This document shows positions 8,932 to 17,985 of a DNA stretch of 64,000 nucleotides, in pieces. The first letter of the stretch is position 1. The number at the start of each line of letters is the position of its first letter. Source of the stretch: Roseiarcus sp963779095 (lineage in GTDB: Bacteria > Pseudomonadota > Alphaproteobacteria > Rhizobiales > Beijerinckiaceae); assembly GCA_963779095.1 (NCBI GenBank), contig CAVZWU010000017.1, positions 62,001-126,000 of the forward strand, given 5' to 3'. A program made the position numbers and the translations under genes. The notes below the pieces were generated by a model that saw only the letters and a program-made list of their open reading frames with translations, was not told the origin of the DNA and did not search any database.

Positions 8932-9852
8932 ATGCCCCTCGCGCTCCTGGCCGTCCAGACCCTGAACGGCCTGCAGCTCGGCGTCCTACTTTTCCTGATC
9001 GCTGCGGGTTTGACGCTGACCTTCGGCGTGATGAACTTCGTCAATCTCGCTCATGGCGTCCAATACATGGTCGGCGCTTATCTCGCGGCGATGTTCGCGT
9101 CGTTGACGGGCGGGTTCTGGGGCGGCCTCGCCTTGACTCTGCCCGCCGCGCTCGCCTTCGGGCTTGCGCTCGAATTCCTGGTCTTCCGCTGGCTCTACGA
9201 CCGTGACCACCTTTCCCAGATCCTCGCGACCTTCGGGATCATTCTGTTCTTGAACCAGGCGGTAAAGATGGTCTGGGGCGCGGCGCCTCTCAGCGTTCCC
9301 ATGCCAGAGGTCCTGTCGGGGAGCGTCGCGCTCATGCCGGGCCTGCTCTTTCCGGTCTACCGCATCGCGCTGATCGGCGCGGGCCTCGCGACAGCGCTGG
9401 CGCTCTACTTGCTGATCAACCGTACGCGGGTCGGGATGCTCATCCGCGCCGGCGCAACCAACCCGGCAATGGTCTCGGCGCTCGGCGTCGACATTCGTCG
9501 GCTGTTCATGCTCGTCTTCGGCTTCGGCGCAATGCTCGCGGGCTTCGCGGGGGCATTGGTCGCCCCCATTCTCTCGGTCGAGCCGGGCATGGGCGACAAT
9601 CTCTTGATCCTCGCTTTCGTCGTCATCGTGATCGGCGGCATCGGGTCGATCCGCGGCGCCTTCCTAGCCGCCCTGATGGTTGGGCTCATCGACACGTTAG
9701 GACGGGCGTTCGGGCCCCAGATGCTGCGTCTCGCGCTCGCTCCCGCGGCCGCGAGTCAGACGGGGCGCGCGCTGGCGCCGATGCTAATCTACATCCTTAT
9801 GGCGGCGGTGCTTTTCTTGCGTCCCTCCGGCCTCTTCCCGGTGAAGCAATGA
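8932..9852 (+). CDS. livH: Branched-chain-type ABC transporter permease (LivH family)
   Basis: This 306-residue inner-membrane permease has about eight hydrophobic spans. Family marks are TFGVMNFVNLAHGVQYMVGAY near the N-terminus and GGIGSIRGAFLAAL in the cytoplasmic loop that contacts the ATPase. It starts 16 bases after the binding protein and its stop overlaps the next permease by four bases (ATGA), as expected for a tightly coupled operon. Frame intact. Confidence 0.92.
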   Translation: MPLALLAVQTLNGLQLGVLLFLIAAGLTLTFGVMNFVNLAHGVQYMVGAYLAAMFASLTGGFWGGLALTLPAALAFGLALEFLVFRWLYDRDHLSQILATFGIILFLNQAVKMVWGAAPLSVPMPEVLSGSVALMPGLLFPVYRIALIGAGLATALALYLLINRTRVGMLIRAGATNPAMVSALGVDIRRLFMLVFGFGAMLAGFAGALVAPILSVEPGMGDNLLILAFVVIVIGGIGSIRGAFLAALMVGLIDTLGRAFGPQMLRLALAPAAASQTGRALAPMLIYILMAAVLFLRPSGLFPVKQ

Positions 9853-10796
9853 CGGCGCGCGGCCGGACGCCCGCGGTCCTCCTCTTCGCCGGGCTGGCGG
9901 CGTTTCCTTTTGCCGCCCGTTTCGGCGCGGACGCATATCTGCTGACGCTCGGGGCGCGCATGCTCATACTTGCGCTGGCGGCGCTGTCCCTCGATTTCCT
10001 GGTCGGCCAAGCCGCTCTCGTTTCCTTCGGCCACGCCGCCTACCTCGGGATTGGGGCCTATGCGGTGGTGCTGGCGTCGATGGCGGGAATCGACGATCTC
10101 CTGGTGCAGGCGCTGATCGCCGTCGCGGCCGCCGCACTGTTCGCCGCGTTGACCGGCGCCGTCTCGCTGCGAGCGAGCGGGGTCTATTACATCATGAGCA
10201 CGCTCGCCTTCGGGCAGATGCTCTATTTCCTGTTCGTCTCGCTCTCCGCCCTTGGCGGGGACGACGGCTACACCTTATCCAGCCGCAGCCTCCTCGTTGG
10301 CGAACCGCGCCTTACGAGCGATTTTTCCTTCTATTACCTTTGTCTCGCCGCGCTCGCCTTCGCCTATCTCCTTCTGACGCGGATCGCCGGCTCGCGCTTC
10401 GGCCGCGTTCTCAACGCGATCCGACAGAACCCCCTGCGCGCCAGAGCGCTCGGCTTTCGGCCTTTCCCGTCTCAGCTCGCGGCCTGCATGATCGCCGCGG
10501 CGATTGCAGCGGTCGCCGGGACGCTGCTTGCAAACCAGAGCGAATTTGTTGCGCCGGCATTCATGTCCTGGCAGCGCTCGGGGGAGCTCCTGGTGATGAC
10601 GATTCTTGGCGGCGTCGGCTCGCTGTGGGGCGCCGTACTCGGCGCGATCGTCTACCTGACCCTCGAAGAGACGCTTTCGCTGTTGACCGACCAGACACAT
10701 GTGCTCATCGGTCCGCTTCTCGTCGTCGTCGCCATCTTCGGCCGGCGTGGGCTCGCGGGGGCGGTGACGGGCAGAGCCTCGGGGAGCGCGGCGTGA
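9849..10796 (+). CDS. livM: Branched-chain-type ABC transporter permease (LivM family)
   Basis: This 315-residue polytopic protein carries LivM features: LDFLVGQAALVSFGHAAYLG after the first spans, then GSRFGRVLNAIRQNPLRARA and the coupling-loop GGVGSLWGAVLGA. It forms the channel with the preceding LivH-type subunit. Its stop codon overlaps the GTG start of the ATPase gene (GTGA at 10793-10796), so translation is probably coupled. Confidence 0.92.
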   Translation: MTARGRTPAVLLFAGLAAFPFAARFGADAYLLTLGARMLILALAALSLDFLVGQAALVSFGHAAYLGIGAYAVVLASMAGIDDLLVQALIAVAAAALFAALTGAVSLRASGVYYIMSTLAFGQMLYFLFVSLSALGGDDGYTLSSRSLLVGEPRLTSDFSFYYLCLAALAFAYLLLTRIAGSRFGRVLNAIRQNPLRARALGFRPFPSQLAACMIAAAIAAVAGTLLANQSEFVAPAFMSWQRSGELLVMTILGGVGSLWGAVLGAIVYLTLEETLSLLTDQTHVLIGPLLVVVAIFGRRGLAGAVTGRASGSAA

Positions 10797-12472
10797 GACC
10801 GCCTCTGCTCAGCGTCGAAGGACTCGGAAAGCGCTTCGGCGCCCTCGCAGTCACGGACGACGTCAGTTTCAGCGTGGACGAAGGCCGCCTCGTCGCGCTG
10901 ATCGGCCCCAACGGGGCCGGCAAGACGACGCTGATCGATCAGCTCTCCGGCGCCTTGAAATCCGACGAGGGGCGGATCCGCTTCGGGGGCGTCGACATAT
11001 CCGCGCTCGACATGCCCGCGCGCGCCGACCTCGGACTGGCGCGATCGTTCCAGATCGCCGCCGTGCTGCCCGAATACACCGCGCTGGAGAATGTCGCGCT
11101 GGCTGTGCAGGCGCGCTCCGGTTCGAGCTTCCGCTTCTTCGGCAGAGCGGAGTGCGAGGAAGCCTTGAATGCGCCCGCACGGGCCGCGCTCGAGCGGGTC
11201 GGACTTTTGGCTCGCGCCGGCGACCGGGCCGGCCAACTCTCGCATGGCGAGAAGCGCGGGCTCGAGATCGCGATCGCGCTCGCGTTGCGCCCGCGCTTGG
11301 TGCTGCTCGACGAACCCTTCGCCGGTCTCGGCTCCGAAGAAACTCGCGCCGGCGTCGACCTCATCCGCGCGCTCAAGAGCAAAGTGACGATGCTGCTGGT
11401 CGAGCACGACATGGACGCCGTGTTCGCCCTCGCCGACGAGATCGGGGTTCTGGTCAGCGGGCGCCTGATCGCCTGGGGAGCGCCCGAGGCCGTCCGCGCC
11501 GACGCGAGGGTGCGCGCGGCCTATCTGGGCGAGGAGGGGCTCGCACGAGGCGCGCTCGTTGAAGAGACTGCGGCGGTCCTGAGTGCCCGCATTCGCGAGC
11601 ATGGCACAGACGGCGCTTGTCACCCGCGCGAAACCGGGGGTCCAGGGCGCCGACACGAGGCGCGCCGGAAGGGACGGCGGCGGTTCTGGACCCCCGTGTT
11701 CGCGGGCATGACGGAGAGGGTCACCCCAGCGAAGCCGACGGTGATGCTGAGCGTCGAGGCGATCGAGGCGGGCTACGACGGCGCGAAAGTGCTGCACGGC
11801 GTCGATTTCGAGCTCGGTGAAGGCGAGGCGCTGGCGCTCATCGGGCGAAACGGCATGGGCAAAACGACGACGGTGCGCGCGCTGTTCGGCCTGCTACCGC
11901 TCGAAGCGGGGCGCATCGTGTTCGAAGGCGCCGCCCTCGACGGCCGGCCACCCTACGCCATCGCCCGCGTCGGTCTCGGGCTGGTCCCCGAGGGGCGCCA
12001 AGCGTTCCCGAGCCTCACGGTCGAAGAGAACCTCGTCGCCACGGCGCGCCCGGGGCGCGGACGCTGGACTCTCGCCGAGGTATTCCGCTTCTTCCCGCCC
12101 CTCGCCGAACGCCGCCGCGCCTACGGCGACCGGCTATCCGGCGGAGAGCAACAAATGCTCGCCATTGGGCGCGCGCTGATGACCAATCCCAAGCTCATTG
12201 TGCTGGACGAGGCGACCGAAGGGCTCGCTCCGCTCGTCCGCGCGAAAATCTGGGACTGCCTGAAGCGCCTTAAGGCCGAGGGTCAATCGATCCTGGTGAT
12301 CGACAAAAATCTCGAGGCGCTGCTCGACTTCGTCGACCGCATCGCGGTGATCGAGAAGGGACGCATTGTCTGGCGGGGTTCGGCGGGCGCGTTCCGTGCG
12401 GAGCCGTCGATCATCGAACGCTTTCTTCATCTCGGCGGCGCTCCCGCGCCGGCCGTTTCTCAAGGCGGGTAA
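10793..12472 (+). CDS. Fused LivG-LivF ATPases of the importer
   Basis: One uninterrupted frame encodes two ABC ATPases. Domain 1 has Walker A GPNGAGKTT, the signature region LSHGEKRGLE and Walker B LVLLDEPFAGLG. Domain 2 has Walker A GRNGMGKTT, signature LSGGEQQML and Walker B LIVLDEATEGLAP. Each is family length, about 240 to 260 residues. They are normally separate LivG and LivF proteins. Here the linker at about 11600-11740 lacks a stop and contains a palindromic repeat read in frame. A second protein could also start at GTG 11741 or ATG 11744. The GTG start at 10793 overlaps the LivM stop. A single polypeptide or two translation products are both possible. Confidence 0.85.
   Translation: MRPPLLSVEGLGKRFGALAVTDDVSFSVDEGRLVALIGPNGAGKTTLIDQLSGALKSDEGRIRFGGVDISALDMPARADLGLARSFQIAAVLPEYTALENVALAVQARSGSSFRFFGRAECEEALNAPARAALERVGLLARAGDRAGQLSHGEKRGLEIAIALALRPRLVLLDEPFAGLGSEETRAGVDLIRALKSKVTMLLVEHDMDAVFALADEIGVLVSGRLIAWGAPEAVRADARVRAAYLGEEGLARGALVEETAAVLSARIREHGTDGACHPRETGGPGRRHEARRKGRRRFWTPVFAGMTERVTPAKPTVMLSVEAIEAGYDGAKVLHGVDFELGEGEALALIGRNGMGKTTTVRALFGLLPLEAGRIVFEGAALDGRPPYAIARVGLGLVPEGRQAFPSLTVEENLVATARPGRGRWTLAEVFRFFPPLAERRRAYGDRLSGGEQQMLAIGRALMTNPKLIVLDEATEGLAPLVRAKIWDCLKRLKAEGQSILVIDKNLEALLDFVDRIAVIEKGRIVWRGSAGAFRAEPSIIERFLHLGGAPAPAVSQGG
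11619..11712. repeat. Imperfect palindromic element inside the LivG-LivF frame
   Basis: Two arms of 27 bases (11619-11645 and 11686-11712) are near reverse complements, with core pairing GGGGGTCCAG to CTGGACCCCC and outer GTCAC/GTGAC-like ends. In frame it reads CHPRETGGPG on one arm and WTPVFAGMT on the other. This resembles short dispersed palindromes found many times in alphaproteobacterial genomes. It sits exactly at the junction of the two ATPase domains. Confidence 0.75.
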
Positions 12473-12486
12473 AAGGGAGAAGAGAC

Positions 12487-12942
12487 ATGGCATTGGCGCC
12501 CGGAATCACCAAGGCTGGCGAGGGTCTCGACAACATCGCCTGGAACATCCTCGGCCAGACCTACGTGCCCAAGGCGGTCTGCGAGAGCTCGTTCGCCTGG
12601 CACGCGACCTTTCCAGCGGAGACCTTCGTGCCCCCCCATATCCACCCGACGCAAGAAGAGTTCATCTACATGTTCGAGGGCCAGCTCGAACTCATGCTCG
12701 ACGGCCGCGACGCCTTCGCCAACCCCGGCGATCTCGTGCGTATGCCGATGGGCCTGCCGCATGGGATCTTCAACAGATCGGGCCGCACGGTGAAATGCAT
12801 GTTCTGGGTGACGCCGACGCGCCGGCTCTACGACCTGTTCTGGGCGATCCACAACATGCCCGAGCAGACGCCCGCCGAAGTCGTCGCCCTCTCCGCCAAG
12901 CACGAAGTCGACTTCCTGCCGCCGCCTGAAGAGGCGAAGTGA
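12487..12942 (+). CDS. Cupin-domain protein
   Basis: A single-domain cupin of 151 residues. The first cupin motif gives two histidines and a glutamate (PPHIHPTQEEFIYMFEGQLEL) and the second gives the third histidine (GDLVRMPMGLPHGIFN), a normal metal-binding set. A strong AAAAGGGAGAAG precedes the ATG. It lies between the importer and the flavin monooxygenase. Candidate roles are a small dioxygenase, an isomerase or a ligand sensor in aromatic catabolism; the sequence does not decide. Confidence 0.85.
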   Translation: MALAPGITKAGEGLDNIAWNILGQTYVPKAVCESSFAWHATFPAETFVPPHIHPTQEEFIYMFEGQLELMLDGRDAFANPGDLVRMPMGLPHGIFNRSGRTVKCMFWVTPTRRLYDLFWAIHNMPEQTPAEVVALSAKHEVDFLPPPEEAK

Positions 12943-12970
12943 GCATGCGCGTAAAGGGAGGAAAAGACCC

Positions 12971-14212
12971 ATGAGGGTGCTGATCGCGGGCGCGGGGGTC
13001 GGCGGACTGACGCTCGCCCTCATGCTTCATAAGCGCGGAATTGAGTCGGTCATTTTCGAACAGGCCTCGGAGATCAGGGAGGTCGGAGTCGGCATCAACA
13101 TCCTGCCCCACGCAATCAAGGAGCTCGCCGCGCTCGACCTCCTGCCCAAGCTCGACGCCGTCGGCATCCGCACCCAAGAGCTGCACTACATCAGCCGGCT
13201 CGGCCAGAAGGTGTGGAGCGAACTGCGCGGCACGGACGCCGGCTTCGACTACCCGCAATTCTCGATCCACCGCGGCCGGCTGCAGAAAGTGATCCACGAC
13301 GCCGTGGTCGCAAAGCTCGGTCCCGGCGCCGTGCGCACCGGACTGAAGCTGCAGGGCTTTATCCAGGACGAGGGCGGCGTCGTGGCGCATTTCACCGACG
13401 CGAAGTGCGGCCTCAGCACCGAGACAGTGCGCTGCGACGTGCTGGTCGGCGCGGACGGCATCCATTCCGTCGTGCGGCGCCATTTCCATCCGAAGCAGGG
13501 CGCTCCGCGCTGGCAAGGGCTTATGCTGTGGCGCGGGGCGACGGAATGGCAAAAATTCCTGACCGGCCGCTCCATGTACATCGCCGGCGGCATGAGCGCC
13601 AAGATCGCGCTCTATCCGATCGCGCCCGGCGCGAAGCCGGACACGCGGCTCACCAACTGGGCGATCGTCTCGCGCATCGCCGACGGCGAGATCACGCCCC
13701 CGCCGGTCGATTCCTGGTCGCGTGTCGGGCGCATGGACGAGGTGATCCCCTATGCCAAACGCTTCAACGTTCCCGGCGTCGACGTCGAGGCGCTGGTTCG
13801 GGCGACACCGGTCTGCTGGGAATACCCGATGTGCGACCGCGACCCCCTGCCCCATTGGAGTTTCGGCCGCGTGACCCTCATGGGCGACGCCGCCCATCCC
13901 ATGTACCCGGTCGGCTCCAACGGCGCCGCACAAGCGATCCTCGATGCGCGTAGTCTCGCCGACTGGCTCCGAAAGGCCGACCACCCGATGCAGGCGCTGC
14001 ACGAATACGAGCTCGACCGCCTGCCCAAGACCGCCGAGATCGTGCGCCTAAACCGCAAGGGCGGACCGGAGCGGGTGATCGACGAAGTGGAGAAACGCGC
14101 CCCGGCGGGATTCGAATTCGTCGACCGGGTCCTCAGCCATGTCGAGCGCGAAGCGATCGTCAAAGGGTACGCCGGCAAGGCGGGCTTCACGCAGGCGCAG
14201 GTCAACAAGTGA
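12971..14212 (+). CDS. Class A flavin-dependent aromatic monooxygenase
   Basis: This 413-residue FAD monooxygenase has the three class A fingerprints: the Rossmann GxGxxG (LIAGAGVGGLTLAL) at the N-terminus, the DG motif (DVLVGADGIHSVVR) and the GD motif (LMGDAAHPMYPVGSNGAAQA). Such enzymes hydroxylate electron-rich rings using NAD(P)H and oxygen. Relatives include PhzS and salicylate hydroxylase. Next to a kynurenine/anthranilate pathway it could act on anthranilate, anthraniloyl-CoA or another aromatic; this is inference. The start has AGGGAGGAAAAG upstream. The frame is intact, unlike most neighbours. Confidence 0.85.
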   Translation: MRVLIAGAGVGGLTLALMLHKRGIESVIFEQASEIREVGVGINILPHAIKELAALDLLPKLDAVGIRTQELHYISRLGQKVWSELRGTDAGFDYPQFSIHRGRLQKVIHDAVVAKLGPGAVRTGLKLQGFIQDEGGVVAHFTDAKCGLSTETVRCDVLVGADGIHSVVRRHFHPKQGAPRWQGLMLWRGATEWQKFLTGRSMYIAGGMSAKIALYPIAPGAKPDTRLTNWAIVSRIADGEITPPPVDSWSRVGRMDEVIPYAKRFNVPGVDVEALVRATPVCWEYPMCDRDPLPHWSFGRVTLMGDAAHPMYPVGSNGAAQAILDARSLADWLRKADHPMQALHEYELDRLPKTAEIVRLNRKGGPERVIDEVEKRAPAGFEFVDRVLSHVEREAIVKGYAGKAGFTQAQVNK

Positions 14213-14215
14213 AAG

Positions 14216-14257
14216 GCGGCCTCGCCAAGGAAGAAACGGCAAGACGATCGAGGCCGC
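14216..14257. terminator. Possible bidirectional hairpin between convergent operons
   Basis: GCGGCCTCG at 14216-14224 can pair perfectly with CGAGGCCGC at 14249-14257. It lies in the 92 bases between the monooxygenase stop and the tryptophan dioxygenase stop. The loop is long (24 bases) and there is no T-run, so evidence for termination is modest. Confidence 0.35.
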
Positions 14258-14304
14258 TGCCCCGATCCCGCGCGTCGAAAGTTGCAGGGCCTGGCGGCCA
14301 ATCG

Positions 14305-15076
14305 CTAAACGCTGCAGGCGCCTTCAACGCCAGACGTGCCGCCCGTGCCGCGCTTGAGGCCGATGATGCGCTCGACCGTGGTGACGTGATTGAAACGCCA
14401 GCGCCGGAAATAATCCTCGAAGTCGATCAACTTTTCCGCGAGCTCGTAGAGGTCCCAGTGTTGGGCGGGGTCGTGGTAGACGACTCCCCAGGCCTTTGTC
14501 AGGGCCTCGCATTCGACATGCGGCTCGGCCGCCTCGGCCAGCGGTCCGGCGTGGCCGACGTCGAAGCCCCGCCGGCGCAACAGCAGGAGCGCCTCCTGAT
14601 AAAGGCTCGGCTCGGCGAGGATCGCGTTGAGCTCCGCGACGATCTCGGGCCGGTGGTCGTGCGGCCTCAGCATCGCGAGGTTGCGGTTGCCGGCGAGGAA
14701 CTCGATCGCCCGGTATTGCCAGGACTGGAATCCCGAGGACCCGCCGAGCCGGTCGCGGAACTCGGAATAGTCGCTGGGCGTCATGGTGCGCAGGACGTCC
14801 CACGCCTTGTTAAGCTGCTCGAAGATCCGCGCGACGCGGGCGAGGAGCTTAAAGGCCGGCTGCACGCTGTCGGCGCGGATGAGCGCGCAGGCCGCGCGGA
14901 TCTCGCGATGGCGAGCTTCATCCACAATTCGCTGTCTGGTGCTGGATGATGAACAGGAGTTCGTCGTGCGCTTCGGTCAGCGGCGATTGCGCGGCGAGCA
15001 GCTCGGGGAGCCGCAAGTAGTCGCCATACGACATCCTTGAGCGGAAATCGCTCTCGGCGCCCTCGATGTCGCTCAT
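14305..15076 (-). pseudogene. kynA: Tryptophan 2,3-dioxygenase (frameshifted)
   Basis: Heme dioxygenase that opens the indole ring of tryptophan to N-formylkynurenine. Family blocks are present: SYGDYLRLPELLAAQSPLTE and HDELLFIIQHQT near the start, LNKAWDVLRTMTPSDYSEFR, SGFQSWQYRAIEFLAGNRN and YFRRWRFNHVTTVERIIG, with GTGGTSGV in the substrate-binding tail. The frame breaks near 14930-14945 between HQT and IRAACALI, across the segment that should read SELWMKLAIHE. The ATG at 15076 overlaps the kynureninase stop (ATGA), so the two are translationally coupled and last in the minus-strand operon. Confidence 0.9.
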
Positions 15077-16277
15077 GTCACCTTGTTCCGGGCATGATAT
15101 TCGGGACAATCCCATGAGCCGCGTTCGCACAATCTCGACGAGCGCCCGCGCGGCCGCTTCGGCATCGGCAAAACTGATGTAGAGCGGCGCAAAGCCGAAG
15201 CGCATCACGTCGGGCGCGCGGAAGTCGCCGATCACGCCCTGCGCGATCAGCGCCTGCATCGCCGCATAGCCCTCCGCGAAGCGGAATGAGACTTGGGAGC
15301 CTCGTCAGCGCGGGATCGCGCGGGCGAAGCGAGCTCGAGTTCGGGGCAGTCGGCTTCAACGCGCCGGATGAAATCCTCGCTGAGCGCGATCGACCGCTCC
15401 CGCAGCGCGACCATGTCCATGCCGTCGAACACCTCCAGCGCCGCGTCGAGCGCGGCCATCGAGAGGACCGGCGGCGTGCCGGCGCGCAGGCGGTCGATGC
15501 CCGGCGCCGGCCGGTAGCCGAGTTCAAAGGCGAAGGGCGCCGCATGGCCCATCCAGCCGGACAGGGCCGGCGCGACGCGCTCCTGCAGATCCGGCCGGAC
15601 ATAGACGAAAGCCGGCGCGCCTGGGCCGCCGTTCAAATATTTATAGCCGCAGCCGACGGCGAAATCGACGCCGCAACCGGCGAGATCGACTGGGAACGCG
15701 CCGGCCGAATGGGCGAGATCCCAGATCGTGACGGCGCCGAACGCCTTCGCCCTGTCGGTGAGCGAGCGCATGTCGTGCCTGCGCCCGGTGCGGTAGTCGA
15801 CTTCGGTCAGCATCAGGACCGCGACGCGCTCGTCGAGCGCGTCTTCGACGGCGTCAGGGTCGACGATCTTCAATTCATGACCCCGCCCGAGAGGCGGCAG
15901 ACGCCTTCGGCGACATAGAGATCGGTCGGGAAATTGCCGCTGTCGGAAAGGATGACCTTGCGCGGATGCGGCAAGTTCGAGAGCGGCGGTCGAGCGCCTT
16001 GAAGAGGTTGATCGAGGTCGAATCGCCAGCGACCACCGAGCCCTTCGGGGCGCCGACGAGGGCGCCGATGCGGTCGCCGACGCGGGCCGGCAAGTCGATC
16101 CAGCCGGCCGTGTTCCAGGCGCGAATCAGCTCGCGTCCCCAGCTCTCGTCGAGTTCGCGGCGCACGCGTCTCGCGCGCGCATTTGGGCATCGCTCCAAGC
16201 GAATTGCCGTCGAGATAGACGACGCCCTCCGGCAGATCGAACATGTTTCGCGTCCGCTGGAAGAGATCGTCGATCAT
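15073..16277 (-). pseudogene. kynU: Kynureninase (several frameshifts)
   Basis: PLP enzyme that cleaves kynurenine to anthranilate and alanine. The start reads MFDLPEGVVYLDGNSLGAMP, then in another frame WGRELIRAWNTAGWIDLP and VVAGDSTSINLFKAL, then VAVLMLTEVDYRTGRRHDM. The PLP lysine is in GCGYKYLNGGPGAPAF. A third frame gives DVMRFGFAPLYISFADAE. At the end a further shift restores WDCPEYHARNKVT and a stop at 15073-15075 inside the dioxygenase ATG. At least four single-base shifts interrupt it while family residues remain, so sequence error is as plausible as decay. The ATG at 16277 overlaps the ligase stop. Confidence 0.9.
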
Positions 16278-17898
16278 GCAAGGGACCTCAGCTGGAAGCG
16301 CTGGATCTTGCCCGTCTGCGTCTTCGGCAAGGCCTCCAGGAAGCGCACCGCGCGCGGATATTTGTAGGGCGCGATGTTCGCCTTGACGTGGTTCTGCAGC
16401 CGCAGCGCCGTCGCCTCGTCCGGGAGAACGCCCGGCTTCAGCACGACGAAGGCGGCGACGATCTGCCCTCGCTCCTCATCGGGAAGCCCGATCACCGCGC
16501 ATTCGCCGACGGCTTCGTGCGCCAGCAGCGCCGCCTCCACCTCGGGTCCGGCGATGTTGTAGCCGGACGAAATGATCATGTCGTCGTTGCGCGCGGCGAA
16601 ATGAAAATACCCGTCCTCGTCCTGGCTGAACGCGTCGCCAGTCACGTTCCAGCCGTTCTGCACGTACTCCCGCTGACGGGCGTCGGCGAGATAGCGGCAA
16701 CCGGTCGGGCCCGCGCACCGCGAGGCGCCCGACCGTTCCGCGCGGAACTTCGTTGAAATCCTTGTCGACGATCTTGGCTTCGTAGCCAGGCACGGGCGTT
16801 CCCGGTGACGCCCGGCTTTCGGTCGTCGAGACGAGCTGCCGATGAACACATGCAGCATTTCCGTCGAGCCAATGCCGTCGAGGATCGGCACGCCGGTGCG
16901 CTTCGTCCAGGCTTCGTAGACCGGAGCCGGAAGCGTCTCGCCCGCGGACACGGCCACGCGCAAGCGAGGAAAGATCCGCCCCTTCGTCCAGCGCCGCGAG
17001 CATCGCGCGATACGCGGTCGGCGCCGTGAAGCAGACGGTCGCCTTGTAGGTTTCGATGATCTTGACGAGGTTCGGCGGGGTCGCGCTTTCGATCAGCAGC
17101 GGCGGAGGCGCCGAAGCGCAGCGGAAACACGGCAAGTCCGCCGAGCCCGAAGGTGAAGGCGATCGGCGGCGAGCCGACGAACACATCGTCCGGCCGAACC
17201 TCGAGCACCTGCTTGGCATAGCCGTCGGCGATGATGAGAATGTCGCGATGAAAGTGCATCGTCGCCTTCGGCGCGCCGGTCGTGCCGGAGGTGAAGCCGA
17301 GCAGCGCGACGTCGTCCCGCCCCGTGCGCACGGCGTCGAAGGTCACCGGCTTGTTGAGAGCGACGCGGTCGAGCTCCGCGTCGTGGTTGGCGGTGCCGTC
17401 GAAGCCGACGACGCTCTTGAGAAAGCGGCTCTCCTTGGCGCAGGCGACCAGTTCATCGAGGATGCGGGTGTCGCATAGCGCGAGCTTGATCTCGGCCTTG
17501 TCGACGATCTTCGTCAGTTCTCCCGCCCGCAGCATCGGCATGGTGTTGACGACGACCGCGCCCGCCTTGGTCGCTGCGAGCCAGCAGGCGATCATCGCGG
17601 GATTGTTCGCCGAGCGGATCAGCACCCGGTTGCCCGGCTTCACGCCGTAATCCTCGACGAGCGCCCGGGCGAGCCGGTTGCTCCAGTCGGCAAGCTCCTT
17701 GTAGGTGCGGCGCCGGCCGTGGCCGATGAGCGCGGTGCGGTCGCCGAAGCCGCGCTCGACCATGCGATCGGTCAGTTCGACCGCGGCGTTGAGATATTCG
17801 GGATAGTCGAACCCTTCGAGCCGAAAGTCCGGCCATTGCTCCGGCGGAGGCAGATGGTCGCGCGAGAACGTATCGACATGAGCGGTGGGACCGAGCAT
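16274..17898 (-). pseudogene. 2-Aminobenzoate/benzoate-CoA ligase (frameshifted)
   Basis: Acyl-adenylate-forming CoA ligase of the benzoate/anthranilate-CoA ligase type. The N-terminus (TFSRDHLPPPEQWP) is characteristic of that subgroup. The AMP motif is LGFTSGTTGAPKATMHFH, core motifs GDAFSQDEDGYFHFAARNDD and SSGYNIAGPEVEAAL follow, and the catalytic lysine is in LPKTQTGKIQRFQLR. Frame shifts fall near 17110, 16970, 16800 and 16710. Following kynureninase in one operon, anthranilate is the natural substrate, giving 2-aminobenzoyl-CoA. I chose ATG 17898, which begins the conserved N-terminus and follows GAAGGAAACG; 17946 is open but less likely. Confidence 0.88.
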
Positions 17899-17985
17899 CG
17901 CTTCGTTTCCTTCGTCGTTCACCAATGCAGCCCTTCGGGCGTTCAATGGTGGCTAGGCCGCGTCTCACGAATCGTCAATCACACA

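Noticed and set aside
12770..14002. 410-codon minus-strand frame opposite the flavin monooxygenase
   Set aside because: The plus strand carries all FAD motifs; the minus product has none and is a mirror frame.
16274..17898. Acetyl-CoA synthetase or fatty-acyl ligase as identity of the CoA ligase
   Set aside because: The N-terminus and pathway neighbours fit the benzoate/anthranilate type better.
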